Assembly: GCF_046630445.1 (NCBI RefSeq)
Contig: NC_092335.1
Coordinates: 628,029,501-628,093,500, forward strand
Direction: 5' to 3'
DNA from: Rutidosis leptorrhynchoides
Lineage: Eukaryota > Streptophyta > Magnoliopsida > Asterales > Asteraceae
DNA: 64,000 nt
Shown: positions 1 to 12,626 of the stretch, piece by piece
How the letters are laid out: each line of letters begins with the position of its first letter
Numbering within the stretch: the stretch's first letter is position 1
Program-made: the position numbers and the translations under genes
Notes under the pieces: generated by a model
Seen by the model: the letters and a program-made list of their open reading frames with translations, nothing else
The model's database searches: none
What the model was told of the DNA's origin: nothing

Positions 1-228
1 GTATTTAATTTAAGTTAATATGTACACTTATAATTATATTTATATATATACACATAGATATTTATTTATAACATTCGTACGTGAATCGTCGGGAATAGTC
101 AAAGATTAACTGAATCCATCTAAACAGTTCCAAAAATTTTAAGACTCATCATTATAGACTTTGCTTATCGTGTCGAAATCATATAAAGGTTAAGTTTGAA
201 TTTGGTTGGAAATTTCCGGGTCGTCACA
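1..228 (-). mobile_element. LTR fragment (Ty3/gypsy type), window-truncated
   Basis: Read on the minus strand from 228, the sequence begins TGTGACGACCCGGAAATT, the same terminal motif as the other chromovirus LTRs in this window (28309, 54599, 59426). It runs off the left edge. The bases right of 228 belong to a LINE, so this LTR is inserted in, or abuts, that LINE. The family assignment rests on the terminal motif only. Confidence 0.6.
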
Positions 229-1275
229 GCACCTTCCCCAAAAGAATTACGTCTCTTAGCTTCAAGCAAGTTGATGACCACTGAAGGAGCACGGAATAAG
301 GAGAAAGCATAAAACGGAAGACTACTAAGGACTGACTTTATGAGGGTGAGCCGACCGCCAAAGGACATCATCTTAGCTTTCCAATCCACTAATTTACCCC
401 GGAATTTATCAATGTACGGATATCAATCTTTTAATTTTCTCTACCTTGAACCAATTGGGAGACCGAAATAAGCCCACTGAAAATTTACGAGCACTACACC
501 CAATTGTCAACGCCATACTTTCAACAGAGCTTCAATACTCTAACAACGTACACACAACTTTTTGATAGGTTCACCCTTAGCCCCGAGGTCTTTTCAAAGC
601 ATTTTAGTAATTTCATAAGATCCATTGTATTTCTCCTACTCCACTCCCCGGAAAAAATAGTGTTGTCGTCATATTGGAGATGGGACACTTTGATTTTGTG
701 ATTTCTACTCCTTTTATTAGCCGAATCTCGACGGCTTTTTAGTCATAGGGCTAAGTCCCTTCGCTACTATTATGAAAAGATACGGGGATAAAGGGTTTCC
801 CTGTCGTACCCCTCTCTTAAGTGTGAATTGTTTGGTTGTCGAACCGTTAATAAGTATGGAGATGGAGCAAACTTAAGGCAAGACCTTATCCACGACCTCC
901 ACTTGTCACCAAATCCCATGAGCTTCAAAACCGTAAGCAAATAATCCCAATTAATTGAGTCGAACGCTTTTTCAAAGTCAGTTTTTAAAATTATTCTTTT
1001 GCGTTTTTTGGCATTTTAGCTCATCCACTACTTCATTAGCGACAAAAATACCATATAAAATGTAACGACCTTTGATGAAGGCACTTTGTTCACTTTCCAA
1101 CGATATTTGAAATCACCATTTTGAGCCGGTTAGCAAGTAGCTTTGCTATTATTTTATAAAAACTTTCGATCAAACTTATGGATCGGTAATCGCCCAACCC
1201 CAAGGGACTTTTCTTTTTATGGGTTAAAGTTAAAAATGAAGCATTGCACCCGTTAGAGTTGACCAAAATCAAACC
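229..1275 (-). mobile_element. Degraded L1-type LINE fragment (reverse transcriptase)
   Basis: Minus-strand pieces match the reverse transcriptase of the larger LINE at 8403-12626. One piece at 1090-1272 carries the DYRSISLIESFYKIIAKLLA block (compare DFRPISLIGSYYKVIAKILA in the other LINE). Another at about 240-389 carries DWKAKMMSFGGRLTLIKSVL. The stretch between them keeps scattered RT similarity but no long frame, so several frameshifts and stops are present. The 3' zinc-binding part and the endonuclease are missing. It is a dead fragment, truncated on its left by an LTR at 228. Confidence 0.75.
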
Positions 1276-1533
1276 ACAACTCGTATAAGATCATCTTTCA
1301 CTAGCCACCAATTTTAAATGATAAACTATATAATTGATGTTACAAAAGGATATCGAAATATATATTGTCACAAAATTTTAAAGGATAAAATATTATTTAC
1401 GAACATATAAGAATCAAGTTATCTTTTAATATCATGAAATGATCCATATGCGTATCACTTGCAAATATATTTTAATTTTTCATCGACAGTTAGATGTTCA
1501 ATAATCATACACTAGGTCAGGTGTCCATAATTT

Positions 1534-1967
1534 CAGGGGCGGATTTGAGAGTGTTCAACATGTGCGCTTGTATAGGGCCCATAATCCAAAGGGGCCTATA
1601 TCCAATAATATGTAGTACTTATGAACAACATTGTTATGATTGATGCTTGTACTTTACCAAATTTTTAGTATTTAATGAACTTATTCTTGCAATGGTTTAA
1701 AACTTTTGTATACTAAAGGCCTATTTATAATAACTGAACATGGCCCAAATGAAAAATTGAAATCGACGGGACGCCTCTGCATAATTTCTTTCGTTGGAAG
1801 CCAGGATTTATACCAGATCACAAATGGGCTTCAAAAGATTCAACTAATGGGCTGCCGGATATTTTTAATGGGGTCACTAATTAAAATCTAGTAATCATAC
1901 ACCATATGGGCTGTTTGACTAGTGATCTATGATCAGTTCCGTTAAAAATGGTGTGGCTCCGCCATTG
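1534..1967. mobile_element. Possible hAT-like MITE
   Basis: The segment starts CAGGGGCGGA and ends TCCGCCATTG, an imperfect terminal inverted repeat (8 of 10) of a type common in plant hAT-derived MITEs. It has no coding capacity. I could not find a matching 8-bp target duplication, so the boundaries are tentative. Confidence 0.35.
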
Positions 1968-2389
1968 AAGCCATAAGCCCATAAGTGCTGGATCTAAACA
2001 TCTCAAAACAAATGTTTTTTTTTTCTACAGCAGTTCGGATCAATCAGGGTCACTAAATCACTCACGCCTTCATCTCTCTGCAAAGCGATGTGCGGAAGGT
2101 ACCATTGATCAATACAAATGTTGCATATAACTATAGTGAAAATAACTGCCTAATTAGTAATTACTAACAAGGAAATTCTAGAATTATAAGAGATTAAGCA
2201 TATATGTGTTTGTAGGTTTTTTCTTTGCTATATTACTCCTTGTAATATAGTAGTTTCTATTTGTTTGCTAGTCTCATTTTGACATTTTATTGTTTTTCTA
2301 GACATCGTATCGTTGTTCATTTTAGTTGTATGTCTGTTTCGATCCAGATCTCATTTGACCTCGTAAAACAAATTTGAAAGAACAATATT

Positions 2390-2606
2390 GGAAAAGGTAA
2401 ATAAACAGATTTTTCCTCCACAATTTCCTCTTAAACCTCAACATTCACTAGATGTACTCTTTCTCTGTTTAAATTCCCCTTAAATCTCAACTTATTACAT
2501 CTTCTTTGTTTATATATTTACTCTTGATTACATGCATTGTTCTTTTCTCTCTATAATCACAAATTCATAATATATTAATTAAATTCATATTACATTGTTC
2601 CTTACA
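2390..2606 (+). promoter_or_regulatory. Upstream region of the GH32 gene
   Basis: A TATA-like box TATATATTTA lies at 2511-2520, about 95 bp before the start codon at 2607, a plausible core-promoter distance. Just upstream is an imperfect duplication of about 45 bp (around 2427-2470 and 2478-2512) sharing CTTAAA-CTCAA and TTCTNTGTTT blocks. No specific transcription-factor site can be named with confidence. Confidence 0.4.
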
Positions 2607-5600
2607 ATGTGGGATTATACAAGATTTGTATGGATTCTTACATTATTAATATGTTTGCCTATATTAAACAATCGTGATGGAAAACATGGAGTGATGGCGT
2701 CTCATGTGACGTTTGGTAATTATCGAATCCAATCACGCAATCATGTAAAAATTAAGCAAGTACACAGAACTGGTTATCATTTTCAACCGAAGAAAAACTG
2801 GATTAATGGTATGTCTGCACATTGATCGTTTGATCGCCGGAGTACTTTATTATCATGCTTATGTATACACATACATTTGTCATTATTTAATGATAAGATT
2901 TTAGTTATAGTTATATGTGTGTGCGTGTGTTAACATACTACTCATATAAATGCTAGTCATAACCCTGACCCGATTGGTAACTTAAACAGAAACAGTTACG
3001 AAATATAACTCGGATAAACTAACGAAATCCGAGTAACAAATTCTTTTTTTTTTTTTTTTTTTTTGAACGGTGATTTTTGCATCAGCGGATCATTTATTTC
3101 AACAACCCTCATCATTTGCACGTAACACACACGTTCGGGCGGAAACCCGAACCCGATCGACGATACCCAGGAACACATCCATACAGGCAGTGTCCGAGTA
3201 GAGGTCCGTGAACAGATCCGGTAAAACCTCCCAGTCAGACTTATTTTAATGAGACACGTTCTCTCACGAAGAGATTTAAATTGGTGACCTCAACCCTGGC
3301 ATCTCACGTGATGTGGGGGTGAACTTGGGAATTAATTGTGTGTGCAAAGATTCGAACCCGCATCTCTCATGTGGGAAGAATGCGTTAATCCGAGTAACAA
3401 TTATTCGGCCTAATTTGTAACCTGAACAGGAAAAACCTAATTAAATAGGTATACTAACTTTTTATTTATGTGTAGTTGAGTTGATGACTCTTTTGTTCTT
3501 TTTGCATGATTCGATGATGGTGACTCATAATTTTAAATCTAAACAGATCCTAATGGTAAATATTTATCTTTTTAGATTATTCTTATAATTCATATATAGT
3601 TTATTTATATATGCTAAACAAATATTTATTCATCAATTATTGTTTGTGAACAGCACCAATGTATTACAAAGGATACTACCATTTATTCTATCAGTACAAT
3701 CCTAAAGGTGCTATATGGGGTAACATTGTATGGGCTCATTCTGTGTCAAAAAACATGGTTAATTGGTTACATCTCGAACCAGCAATCGTACCATCAAAAC
3801 CATACGACAAATACGGGTGCTGGTCTGGTTCTGCTACCATCTTACCGGGTGAAAAACCAGTTATCATGTATACAGGAATAGTTGACCCAAAACCCAAACC
3901 AGGTTACCAAGTCCAAGTTTACGCCATACCCGCAAACTACTCCGACCCATATTTGCGAAAATGGATCAAACCGGATGACAACCCGTTCCTCAAGCCAAGT
4001 GGCGAGAACGTTTCAGCTTGGCGTGACCCCACAACTGCTTGGTACAATAACGGTCATTGGAAGATTATCGTTGGCAGCAGGCGTAAACACAGGGGAGTTG
4101 CTTATTTGTACCGTAGTCGGGATTTTAAAACATGGGTCAAGGCGAAACACGGTTTTCATACTAAAAGCGATACGGGTATGTGGGAATGTCCTGATTTTTT
4201 TCCGGTTGCGTTGGAAGGTGCAAAAGGGTTAGATACATCAACGATTGGTGATGGTGTTAAGTATGTTTTTAAGGTTAGCCTTGAAGTAACAAGGTACGAA
4301 TATTACACAATTGGGAGTTACGATCTAGGTAAAGATAGATATGTTCCAGATAATTCGTCTGAAGATGGTTGGGGTGGTTTGCGTTTAGATTATGGGAACT
4401 TCTTTGCGTCGAAATCATTTTATGATCCAGCCAAGAAAAGGAGGATTATCTGGGGTTGGGCTAACGAGTCGAGCACCGTTAATGAAGATATTGCGAAGGG
4501 TTGGGCCGGAATTCAGGTACTTTTGTAGCCAGGGCAAATCCAGTTTAGAACAACTGAGTCAACCGCCCCTGGGGACTAGATTTTTTTAATGTATTTATAT
4601 GAATATATTTTTGAGCAGCAAATACATACAATCTACGGGACTCGAACTGACAACTTCAAGGTTGACGAGTCCTCTTGATACCGCTAGGCCAAAAGCCCGT
4701 TGGTTGTATTTATATTTTAAAGTTCAATGTATTAAAGTTTTTTCGATTTTTAAAATTTTTGCCGTGTCAAAAAAATTACTGGATCCACCACTGGTTCTAA
4801 CGTGACATAATTTTTTGACTATGAAAAGCTAAACTTCATTTGATAATTTATTTTGTGTAGTTGATTCCGCGAAAGGTATGGTTAGATCAAAGTGGGCATA
4901 AATTGCTACAATGGCCTATTTGTGAATTAGAGAACCTAAGGCGAAACAAGGTGGAGCTAAACAACTTAAAGATGAACAAAGGGGAGATTATTGAAGTCAA
5001 AGGAATCACTGCGTCGCAGGTTTGTATCTTCTAATGTAAACAAGTACAGGTTTTCTTGTTCGGCTACCCGGGGAAGGGAAGTATTTCTACTTAAGGTATT
5101 TCTACCTAATCGGCTTATCTCGTAACCATTCCCGACCCTTTTCCGTGGCCTATATGATGCTAGTGATGTTTAAAGCTGATACCTAGTGTAAGGATATTAG
5201 GGCTTCAATCACTAGGCTATCTTCCGATGATTAGTATTGTCTATTGTAATACTCCGTACTAGTATACAAACTAAATGACATTAATCGAATTTGATGTGTA
5301 TCAATGCAGGCGGACGTTGAAGTTACGTTTACATTTTCGAGTTTGGAAAAAGCTGAGTTGTACGATGAAAAATGGGCCGAGTTCCCACAACATGATCTTG
5401 GTAAAAGTATTTGCGGGGTTAGGGGTGCGACCGTGCAAGGTGGACTTGGGCCATTTGGTCTCATGACCCTAGCTTCAGAAAAGCTTGAAGAGTACACCCC
5501 TGTTTTCTTTAGAGTTTTTAAAACCTCCGAAAACAAACATAAAGTTCTATTGTGTTCTGATGCGACACCGTAAGCCCATCTCATTATGTTCTGATGTGAT

Positions 5601-5935
5601 AGTGTCATACCGAATACTTTAATGGTCTTCGCGTTTATTAACATGTTTACTTTTCATGATACAGATCGTCATTGAACGAAAAAGGGTACAAACCATCATT
5701 TGGAGGATTTGTGGATGTCGATTTAACGGAAAAGAAACTTTCGCTTAGGAGTTTGATTGATCATTCAGTTGTAGAAAGTTTTGCAGAAGAAGGACAAACT
5801 GTTATCACATCAAGGGTTTATCCAACGCTTGCGGTTTCCGGTAATGCACATTTGCATGTATTTAACAACGGGTCTGAAATCATCAACGTTAAGAAACTAA
5901 GCGCATGGTCTATGAGGACGGCTAGTATCAATTAA
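2607..5935 (+). CDS. Secreted GH32 beta-fructosidase: cell-wall invertase / fructan exohydrolase
   Basis: Six exons read without interruption: 2607-2808, 3547-3555, 3654-4516, 4861-5019, 5310-5569 and 5665-5935, giving 587 aa, the usual size for this family. Exon 2 is the 9-bp mini-exon ATCCTAATG, which encodes the centre of the NDPN motif. Residues 8-20 form a hydrophobic signal segment, so the enzyme should be secreted to the apoplast. GH32 landmarks are the nucleophile Asp68 in NDPNAP, the WSGSAT block, the transition-state Asp195 in WRDP, and the acid/base Glu248 in WECPDF; the Pro there is typical of cell-wall invertases and fructan exohydrolases rather than vacuolar invertases. The enzyme hydrolyses terminal fructose from sucrose or fructans. 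At the position of AtcwINV1 Asp239/Lys242, which favours sucrose, it has Glu281/Arg284 (SLEVTR), so fructan exohydrolase activity is a real alternative. Several N-glycosylation sequons are visible. SINEs sit in introns 1 and 3. Confidence 0.93.
3040..3386 (-). mobile_element. SINE in GH32 intron 1, with 14-bp target duplication
   Basis: The element is flanked by exact copies of AATCCGAGTAACAA at 3026-3039 and 3387-3400. On the minus strand it ends in a long A tail (a T run on the plus strand, to 3064). Near its 5' end it carries a pol III B-box-like GGGTTCGAATCT; no convincing A box is present, so the tRNA-like head looks 5'-truncated. Its tail-proximal half is shared with the element at 45950-46151, which defines a family. 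Confidence 0.85.
4601..4704 (-). mobile_element. tRNA-derived SINE in GH32 intron 3, with 11-bp target duplication
   Basis: Flanked by TGTATTTATAT at 4590-4600 and 4705-4715. The minus strand contains a good A box (TGGCCTAGCGG) and B box (AGTTCGAGTCC) at tRNA-like spacing, followed by a short A-rich tail. At 104 bp it is a short but apparently complete SINE, unrelated in sequence to the one in intron 1. Confidence 0.8.
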
Positions 5936-6190
5936 ACCTAGCTATTTTTTCATTATTATTCTTTCATTCTTTTAGAACGTACTCTGTAGGTAATAAGAGA
6001 CCGATGGTTAGTAATTTACTTATGTATTTAAAGATGTTTAATTTTTAATGTATTCATGTTAACGAAATTGAAGTTGAGGCCTGACTTTCATGTTAACGAA
6101 ATTGAATGAATGTTTAAAAAAAAAATGCTATAAAAATGCTATGTTGTGACAAATATGAAATACGTCATTTTACAAACAAATTACAGCATT

Positions 6191-6229
<39 letters not shown>

Positions 6230-6949
6230 TTATTCGCTTGGTTATAGTCTAATAAATCAATTATTGCTCCAATTTTTATATTATAGTCAGGGAAATCAGT
6301 AAAAATGCCATCAAATTTCAAGTGTTCAACAAATGCCTTTAAAATCATAAAATTGCAGATATGTCCATCGACTACACACCAAACACGGTGCGTGGTGTTT
6401 GTTCATTATCAACTCTAAGGCATCGTCTAAGGCTACACGCACCTCACACCCAGTGCGTGTTCGTTGATCATTTCTACATCATTCACAATTACAACTTACA
6501 CACAACTAATACCAAACAAGGTGTGTTGTGCTCAGTGTGTGTTGCTTGATGTGCAGTGCTTGATCATTGATTCATTTGATCTATCATTTGTTCCAAACAC
6601 CGAGCATGGTGCAAGAGCTTTTGTGCAATTACAAAAATTTAAGGCCTAGCGGCATTTTAACCAATTTTCATTATAACTATTAGGATTACATAAAATTAAC
6701 CTCTCCGATACCATGGCAGAATTGATCAAGTAGTGATGTTGTAGTACTTTTTAATGCCCATGTAGAAAGAAAAATTTGCAAATTAAACTCAACAAGAAAT
6801 TTAACATGCAAATATCAAATGTCATAACAATCAAAAGTAAAATAAAGAACTTTCACAATAAAAATATGTCTCTTATTATAAGAAAAACCATCAAAAGAAT
6901 CTAAAAGATGCAGACACTTCCAGATCCAAAACAATCTTGCGCGCATCGT
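5936..6949. other. Intergenic: GH32 3' flank and eL40 3' flank
   Basis: No gene is seen. A homopolymer of 37 T lies at 6192-6228. Around 6380-6620 there is a loosely repeated GTGCGTGNTGTTTGTTCAT-like sequence. The two flanking genes converge on this region (plus strand to 5935, minus strand ending at 6950). Short open frames here have no recognisable similarity. Confidence 0.6.
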
Positions 6950-8310
<1,361 letters not shown>

Positions 8311-8634
8311 TTTTTTTTATCTTTTGAAAACTACAAATTTAATTTATCGACCACTTATTACGGAGTATTAGTTTTAAAAGGTGGTGATGACCTTCATACT
8401 AAATTTTTTTTTGGAAAGGCAAATTTATTATATATAAGTAAGAATTTACAACGCATGAAGCACACTACATGATTCTCACTTAACACTTACAATTAACAGT
8501 ATGTGTAAGTACCAAAACTATCCTAAGAATACAATAGAAATATTGTGTCACTTGACACTCACTGATCTCACAGTAGCAACACTAAAACAGACTCATTGAC
8601 ATGTAGGCAATGAATCTACCATTTGCAACACACA

Positions 8635-11600
8635 CTAGATGAAAATTTGTGGATTATGTATCCAATTGTGCCAGTCGATTACCTTGTCCTTGCACCTTTT
8701 CGCAATCCACTCGAAACTTGTAACTTGGATTTCGTTTAAAGCGACCGGTGTATTCCAACATTTATTTGTAAACACCTTTTGATTTCGGTTTTTCCAAATT
8801 AAGTAGGAACACGTCCACACAACCGCTTGCCAAATAACTTTCCCCATCAATGAGTTTGCTTGACCCGAATCAATGAAAAGGTCCCCGACGTTAATAAATG
8901 GGATCCCACCTCGCCCCCACCAATCAAAGACTTTGCACCAAACTTCAAAGGCATGTTTACAATGGATTAGTGAGTGGTTTACCGATTCAATATCGTCATC
9001 ACATAATGGACAACGAACCGAATTGAGGTCAACCCCTCTTTTGTCAAGTTCGGATAAAACCGGAAGACACATTTTCCTTGCTCTCCATACAAATACCTCC
9101 ACTTTTTTGGGAACAAGTTTATTGTGTAGAGTCTCAAAATTTGAATCACTTGAGTTTAAAATTCTCGAGTTAAGCATGATCGTAAGAGCTTTTGTTGTGA
9201 AGATCTCGTTGCTAGCCGGTGCCCACTTCCATGTATCCTTCTTTTCCGGGGTTAAAGCCACACCCAAGATCAATTCGGACAAACTTTGTAGTTCTCCTCC
9301 CGTACGTCCGGTTGGTTCTCTTGCCCAATGCCAATTACACACCCAATTTGAACCGTTCCAAATGATCCGATCTTTGACCGAAGCATTAGTTTCGGTTTCA
9401 AGTCTCCAAAGCCTTTTGAATTTGTCTTTTAGTACCTCGTTTCCTATCCATGAATCGTTCCAAAATGAAGTCGAGCCGCCATCACCTAGTTCTTTCACAA
9501 ACAAGTTTCGAAAAGGAATACCAATCTCAATAATATTATTACCGGTTTTGATAATGTCATTCTATACCGATTTATAGGTCTCGATATGTAATGGATTATC
9601 AACCAAGAGTCCGCCCGATGGTCCATAGATACTCGAAATGACCTTGACCCACAATGAGGTGGTTTCGGTTTTAAATCTCCACCACCACTTGCCAATCAAA
9701 GCCAAGTTTTTGCCTTTTAAACATCCCAAATTTAACCCACCCTCCCCATATGGTAATTGTGTGACCTCCCATTTGACCCACGGGATTTTTGATTTATTTC
9801 CCCCCGACCCGCCCCAAAAAAAAGAACGCCTTACACACTCTAGTTTTTTGATCACACATGGTGGGGCACGGAAGAGCGAGAAGTAGTACAACAGAAGACT
9901 ATTCAACACCGATTTAACAAGAGTCAAACGCCCACCAAACGACACCGTTCGAGCTTTCCAATCCGAAAGACGTTTCTCAAATTTATCTACTACCGGTTTC
10001 CAAGTATCTTCTTTTTTCATATTGCTCCCAACGGGGAGGCCAAGGTAAATAAAAGGTAGTGAACCAACTTTGCAACCAAATGAGCTCGCCATGTTTTCAA
10101 CTTCAATTTTTTCCACACCCACTCCAATTAAACTACTTTTATGATAGTTAACCTTTAACCCGGAAGTAAGTTCAAAACATTTGAGGAGCTTCACAAGATT
10201 TCGAACATTTCCCTCACTCCATGAACCAAAGAAAATCGTATCATCCGCGTATTGTAGGTGCGAAATGGGAACTTTTGCATGACCAACTTCCACCTCTAAG
10301 AAAGATTTGTTATCAACCGCATTCTTTGTTAGAACATTTAGACCTTCCGCCGCCAAAATAAAGAGAAAAGGTGAAAGTGGATCACCTTGTCTTACACCCC
10401 TTTCTAAATAAAACTCACTAGTGGGAGATCCATTCACAAGAATCGAAATAGAAGCCGATTTGAGACATGATAAAATCCATTTTCTCCATTTTACCCCAAA
10501 TCCCACAATTTCCATTATTTCTAGCAAAAAATCCCATTCTAAGCAATCAAAAGCTTTCTCGAAATCAACCTTAAAAATTAGACTTTTAGCCCGTTTGTTT
10601 TTTAAATACGAGAGTGTTTCGTTTGCAACAAGTGCCCCATCTAAAATATTTCTCCCCTTTATAAACGCACTTTGTTCAAACCCGATTAAGTTAGGGATAA
10701 CCTTTTTTAACTGAGTAGCAAGAATTTTCGCAATGACCTTGTAGTAACTCCCTATCAAACTAATCGGGCGAAAATCATTCAAATCAATTGGATCCACCTT
10801 TTTTGGACTAAAGTGATGAATGACGCATTACATCCTTTAGAGATTTCACCTTTTTCCCAAAACTCAATCAATGCTACCCTACGATCCTCCTTAATAATGT
10901 TCCAGTATTTCTTATAAAATCCCATATTGAACCCATCCGGACCCGGTGCTTTTGAACTCCCACACTCCTTGATCGCTTCCCAAATTTCGGTTTCACAAAA
11001 TTGTACCTCGAGTTCCTGAGCTTCAATTCTTTTTTAATTTCTTTAAACCGTTTACTGATTGACATACGAACTTAGGCCTGTATTTATTTTTCGAACCAAA
11101 TCGCGCCCGGAAGTGTTCCAACACCGCCTCCTTTACAACCTTTGGGTCTTCATTCCATGATCCGTTGATATTTAAACCCCGAATATTACACTTATTGTAC
11201 CGCCTACGGATAGATGAGTGAAAATATTTAGAGTTTTCGTCACCCTCAAGAACCCAACGAATACGCGCTTTTTGTTTCAGCATACTCGATTTAATTTTTT
11301 CTTTTTCTATCCACGCCTTTCGATATTCCAACCATCGAGTTCGATCATCATCACTAATTGAACCGGATTCAGCAACTCTAGTTTAGTAGCTTCGTCTTTT
11401 AGTACAACTATTTCGTCATCCAAACTACCAAATTCTTTTTTGCTCCAACCTCTCAACTCATTTTTCACATTTTTTAGCCAGTCTCGAAATAAACAATCCT
11501 TTTTTCCAACTATCCACGCTTTTAGCCCATGAGTCATGAATTACTTGATCCACCCCCTCCTTTTTGAACCACTCATCAAAGATCTTAAAGGGTTTAGGTC

Positions 11601-12309
11601 CAAAGTCGACGATCTTATCCCTAAGCATTAACGGGCAATGATCCGACTCTCTACGTTCTAAGGCGACAACCGAAAGGTCATTCCAATGGCTAATGTACTT
11701 ATCATCTACGAAGAAACGATCTAGCTTACTAAATTTCGTTCCATCATCACTAATGCGAGTGAACCTTTTCCCATTAATTGGGATCTCAATCAAGTTATTC
11801 ATTGTAATGAAATCGTTAAACCGTGTAGCCCGACATTGGTGAAAGTCACAACTTAACCTATCTGATTGGTTTCTAACCTCATTAAAGTCACCACATACCA
11901 CCCAAGCCGAGTCAATACTCCGTAAAAGACTATCTAATGCAAACCACATCTCTTGTTTCTTTACATCACTATGTGGCCCATAAACATTCACAATAATTGA
12001 TTCGTGTCCGGAGCCACACCATTTTCCCCGAATAGCTAAGTAATAGTCACTTTTAACCGCACTTTCAACAACAAAACTATTAGTATCCCACACCAATAAC
12101 ATCCCACCCGAGTTGCCACTAGCCTCTTTTTGTACAAAACCACAATTGTCATTACCCAACAAATTATGAAACCACCCATCCCCCAAAAATCTACACTTAG
12201 TCTCTTGGATCGCAATAATATCTGGTCTTTCCTTAAAACAAATATTTTTAACCCACCCAAATTTTCCTTTCACACCAAACCCACGAATATTTATTGATAA
12301 CATCTTCAC
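8635..12309 (-). pseudogene. LINE ORF2: endonuclease, reverse transcriptase, zinc-binding domain
   Basis: Domain order on the minus strand: an APE-type endonuclease at 12309-11458 (MKMLSINIRGFG start, QETK, GDFNEV and SDHCPL motifs); a linker at 11537-10874; reverse transcriptase at about 10800-9562 with RQGDPLSPFLF and the catalytic YADD; and a zf-RVT domain at 9504-8635 with CPLCDDD and HSLIHCKH. Most blocks lie in one frame but are separated by frame changes near 11450, 11300 and 10870-11030 and by stops near 9550, so roughly five lesions make it inactive as read. Confidence 0.88.
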
Positions 12310-12345
12310 AAAAAAAGATGTTAAGACGAGAAAGTGACGGGAAAC

Positions 12346-12612
12346 TTACAAGGGATTAAGGTTGGGCCACCTTAATCTAATTTGCTCCCCAAATTCTTTT
12401 AACTCGACATTGTTGATTGAATGTCCCGAAGCTTCTCCGTTTCCTACGGCTTTCCCTAAAGATCTCGACCTAGATTTCCTATTACACGTTCTACATTTGT
12501 GCCGATTATCTTTATTGAGATTAATACCACACTTAGCCATATTCTTAACCCTTAACAATCTAGACGAAGCTTTCCAATTTCCCATCGCTCTCCAATAACA
12601 GCCATTACACAT
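12346..12612 (-). pseudogene. LINE ORF1 C-terminal remnant
   Basis: An open block just upstream of ORF2 on the minus strand. It is basic and Cys-rich, including CRTCNRKSRS, and occupies the place of the gag-like ORF1 of plant L1 elements. Most of ORF1 is missing because an LTR begins at 12627. The call is from position and composition; no diagnostic domain is complete. Confidence 0.5.
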
Positions 12613-12626
12613 AGAGACACTATTTG

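Larger units (their letters stand above)
8403..12626 (-). mobile_element. L1-type LINE, nearly full second half, 5' end cut by LTR element
   Basis: A minus-strand non-LTR retrotransposon. Its A tail is the T run at 8403-8412, followed upstream by a 3' UTR, ORF2 (12309 down to 8635) and the end of ORF1 (12612 to 12346). At 12627 it is interrupted by the LTR of a chromovirus. The continuation of ORF1 was not found further right. No target duplication can be read because the 5' end is lost. It is clearly younger than the LINE scrap at 229-1275, with long open blocks remaining. Confidence 0.88.

Noticed and set aside
4530-4800. A larger MITE around the intron-3 SINE, suggested by CCGCCCCTGG and CCACCACTGG words.
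   Set aside because: The two ends are not inverted repeats of each other and no target duplication fits.
6361-6649. Two overlapping short ORFs between GH32 and eL40.
   Set aside because: Derived from a loosely repeated GTGCGTG-rich stretch; no similarity, no promoter.
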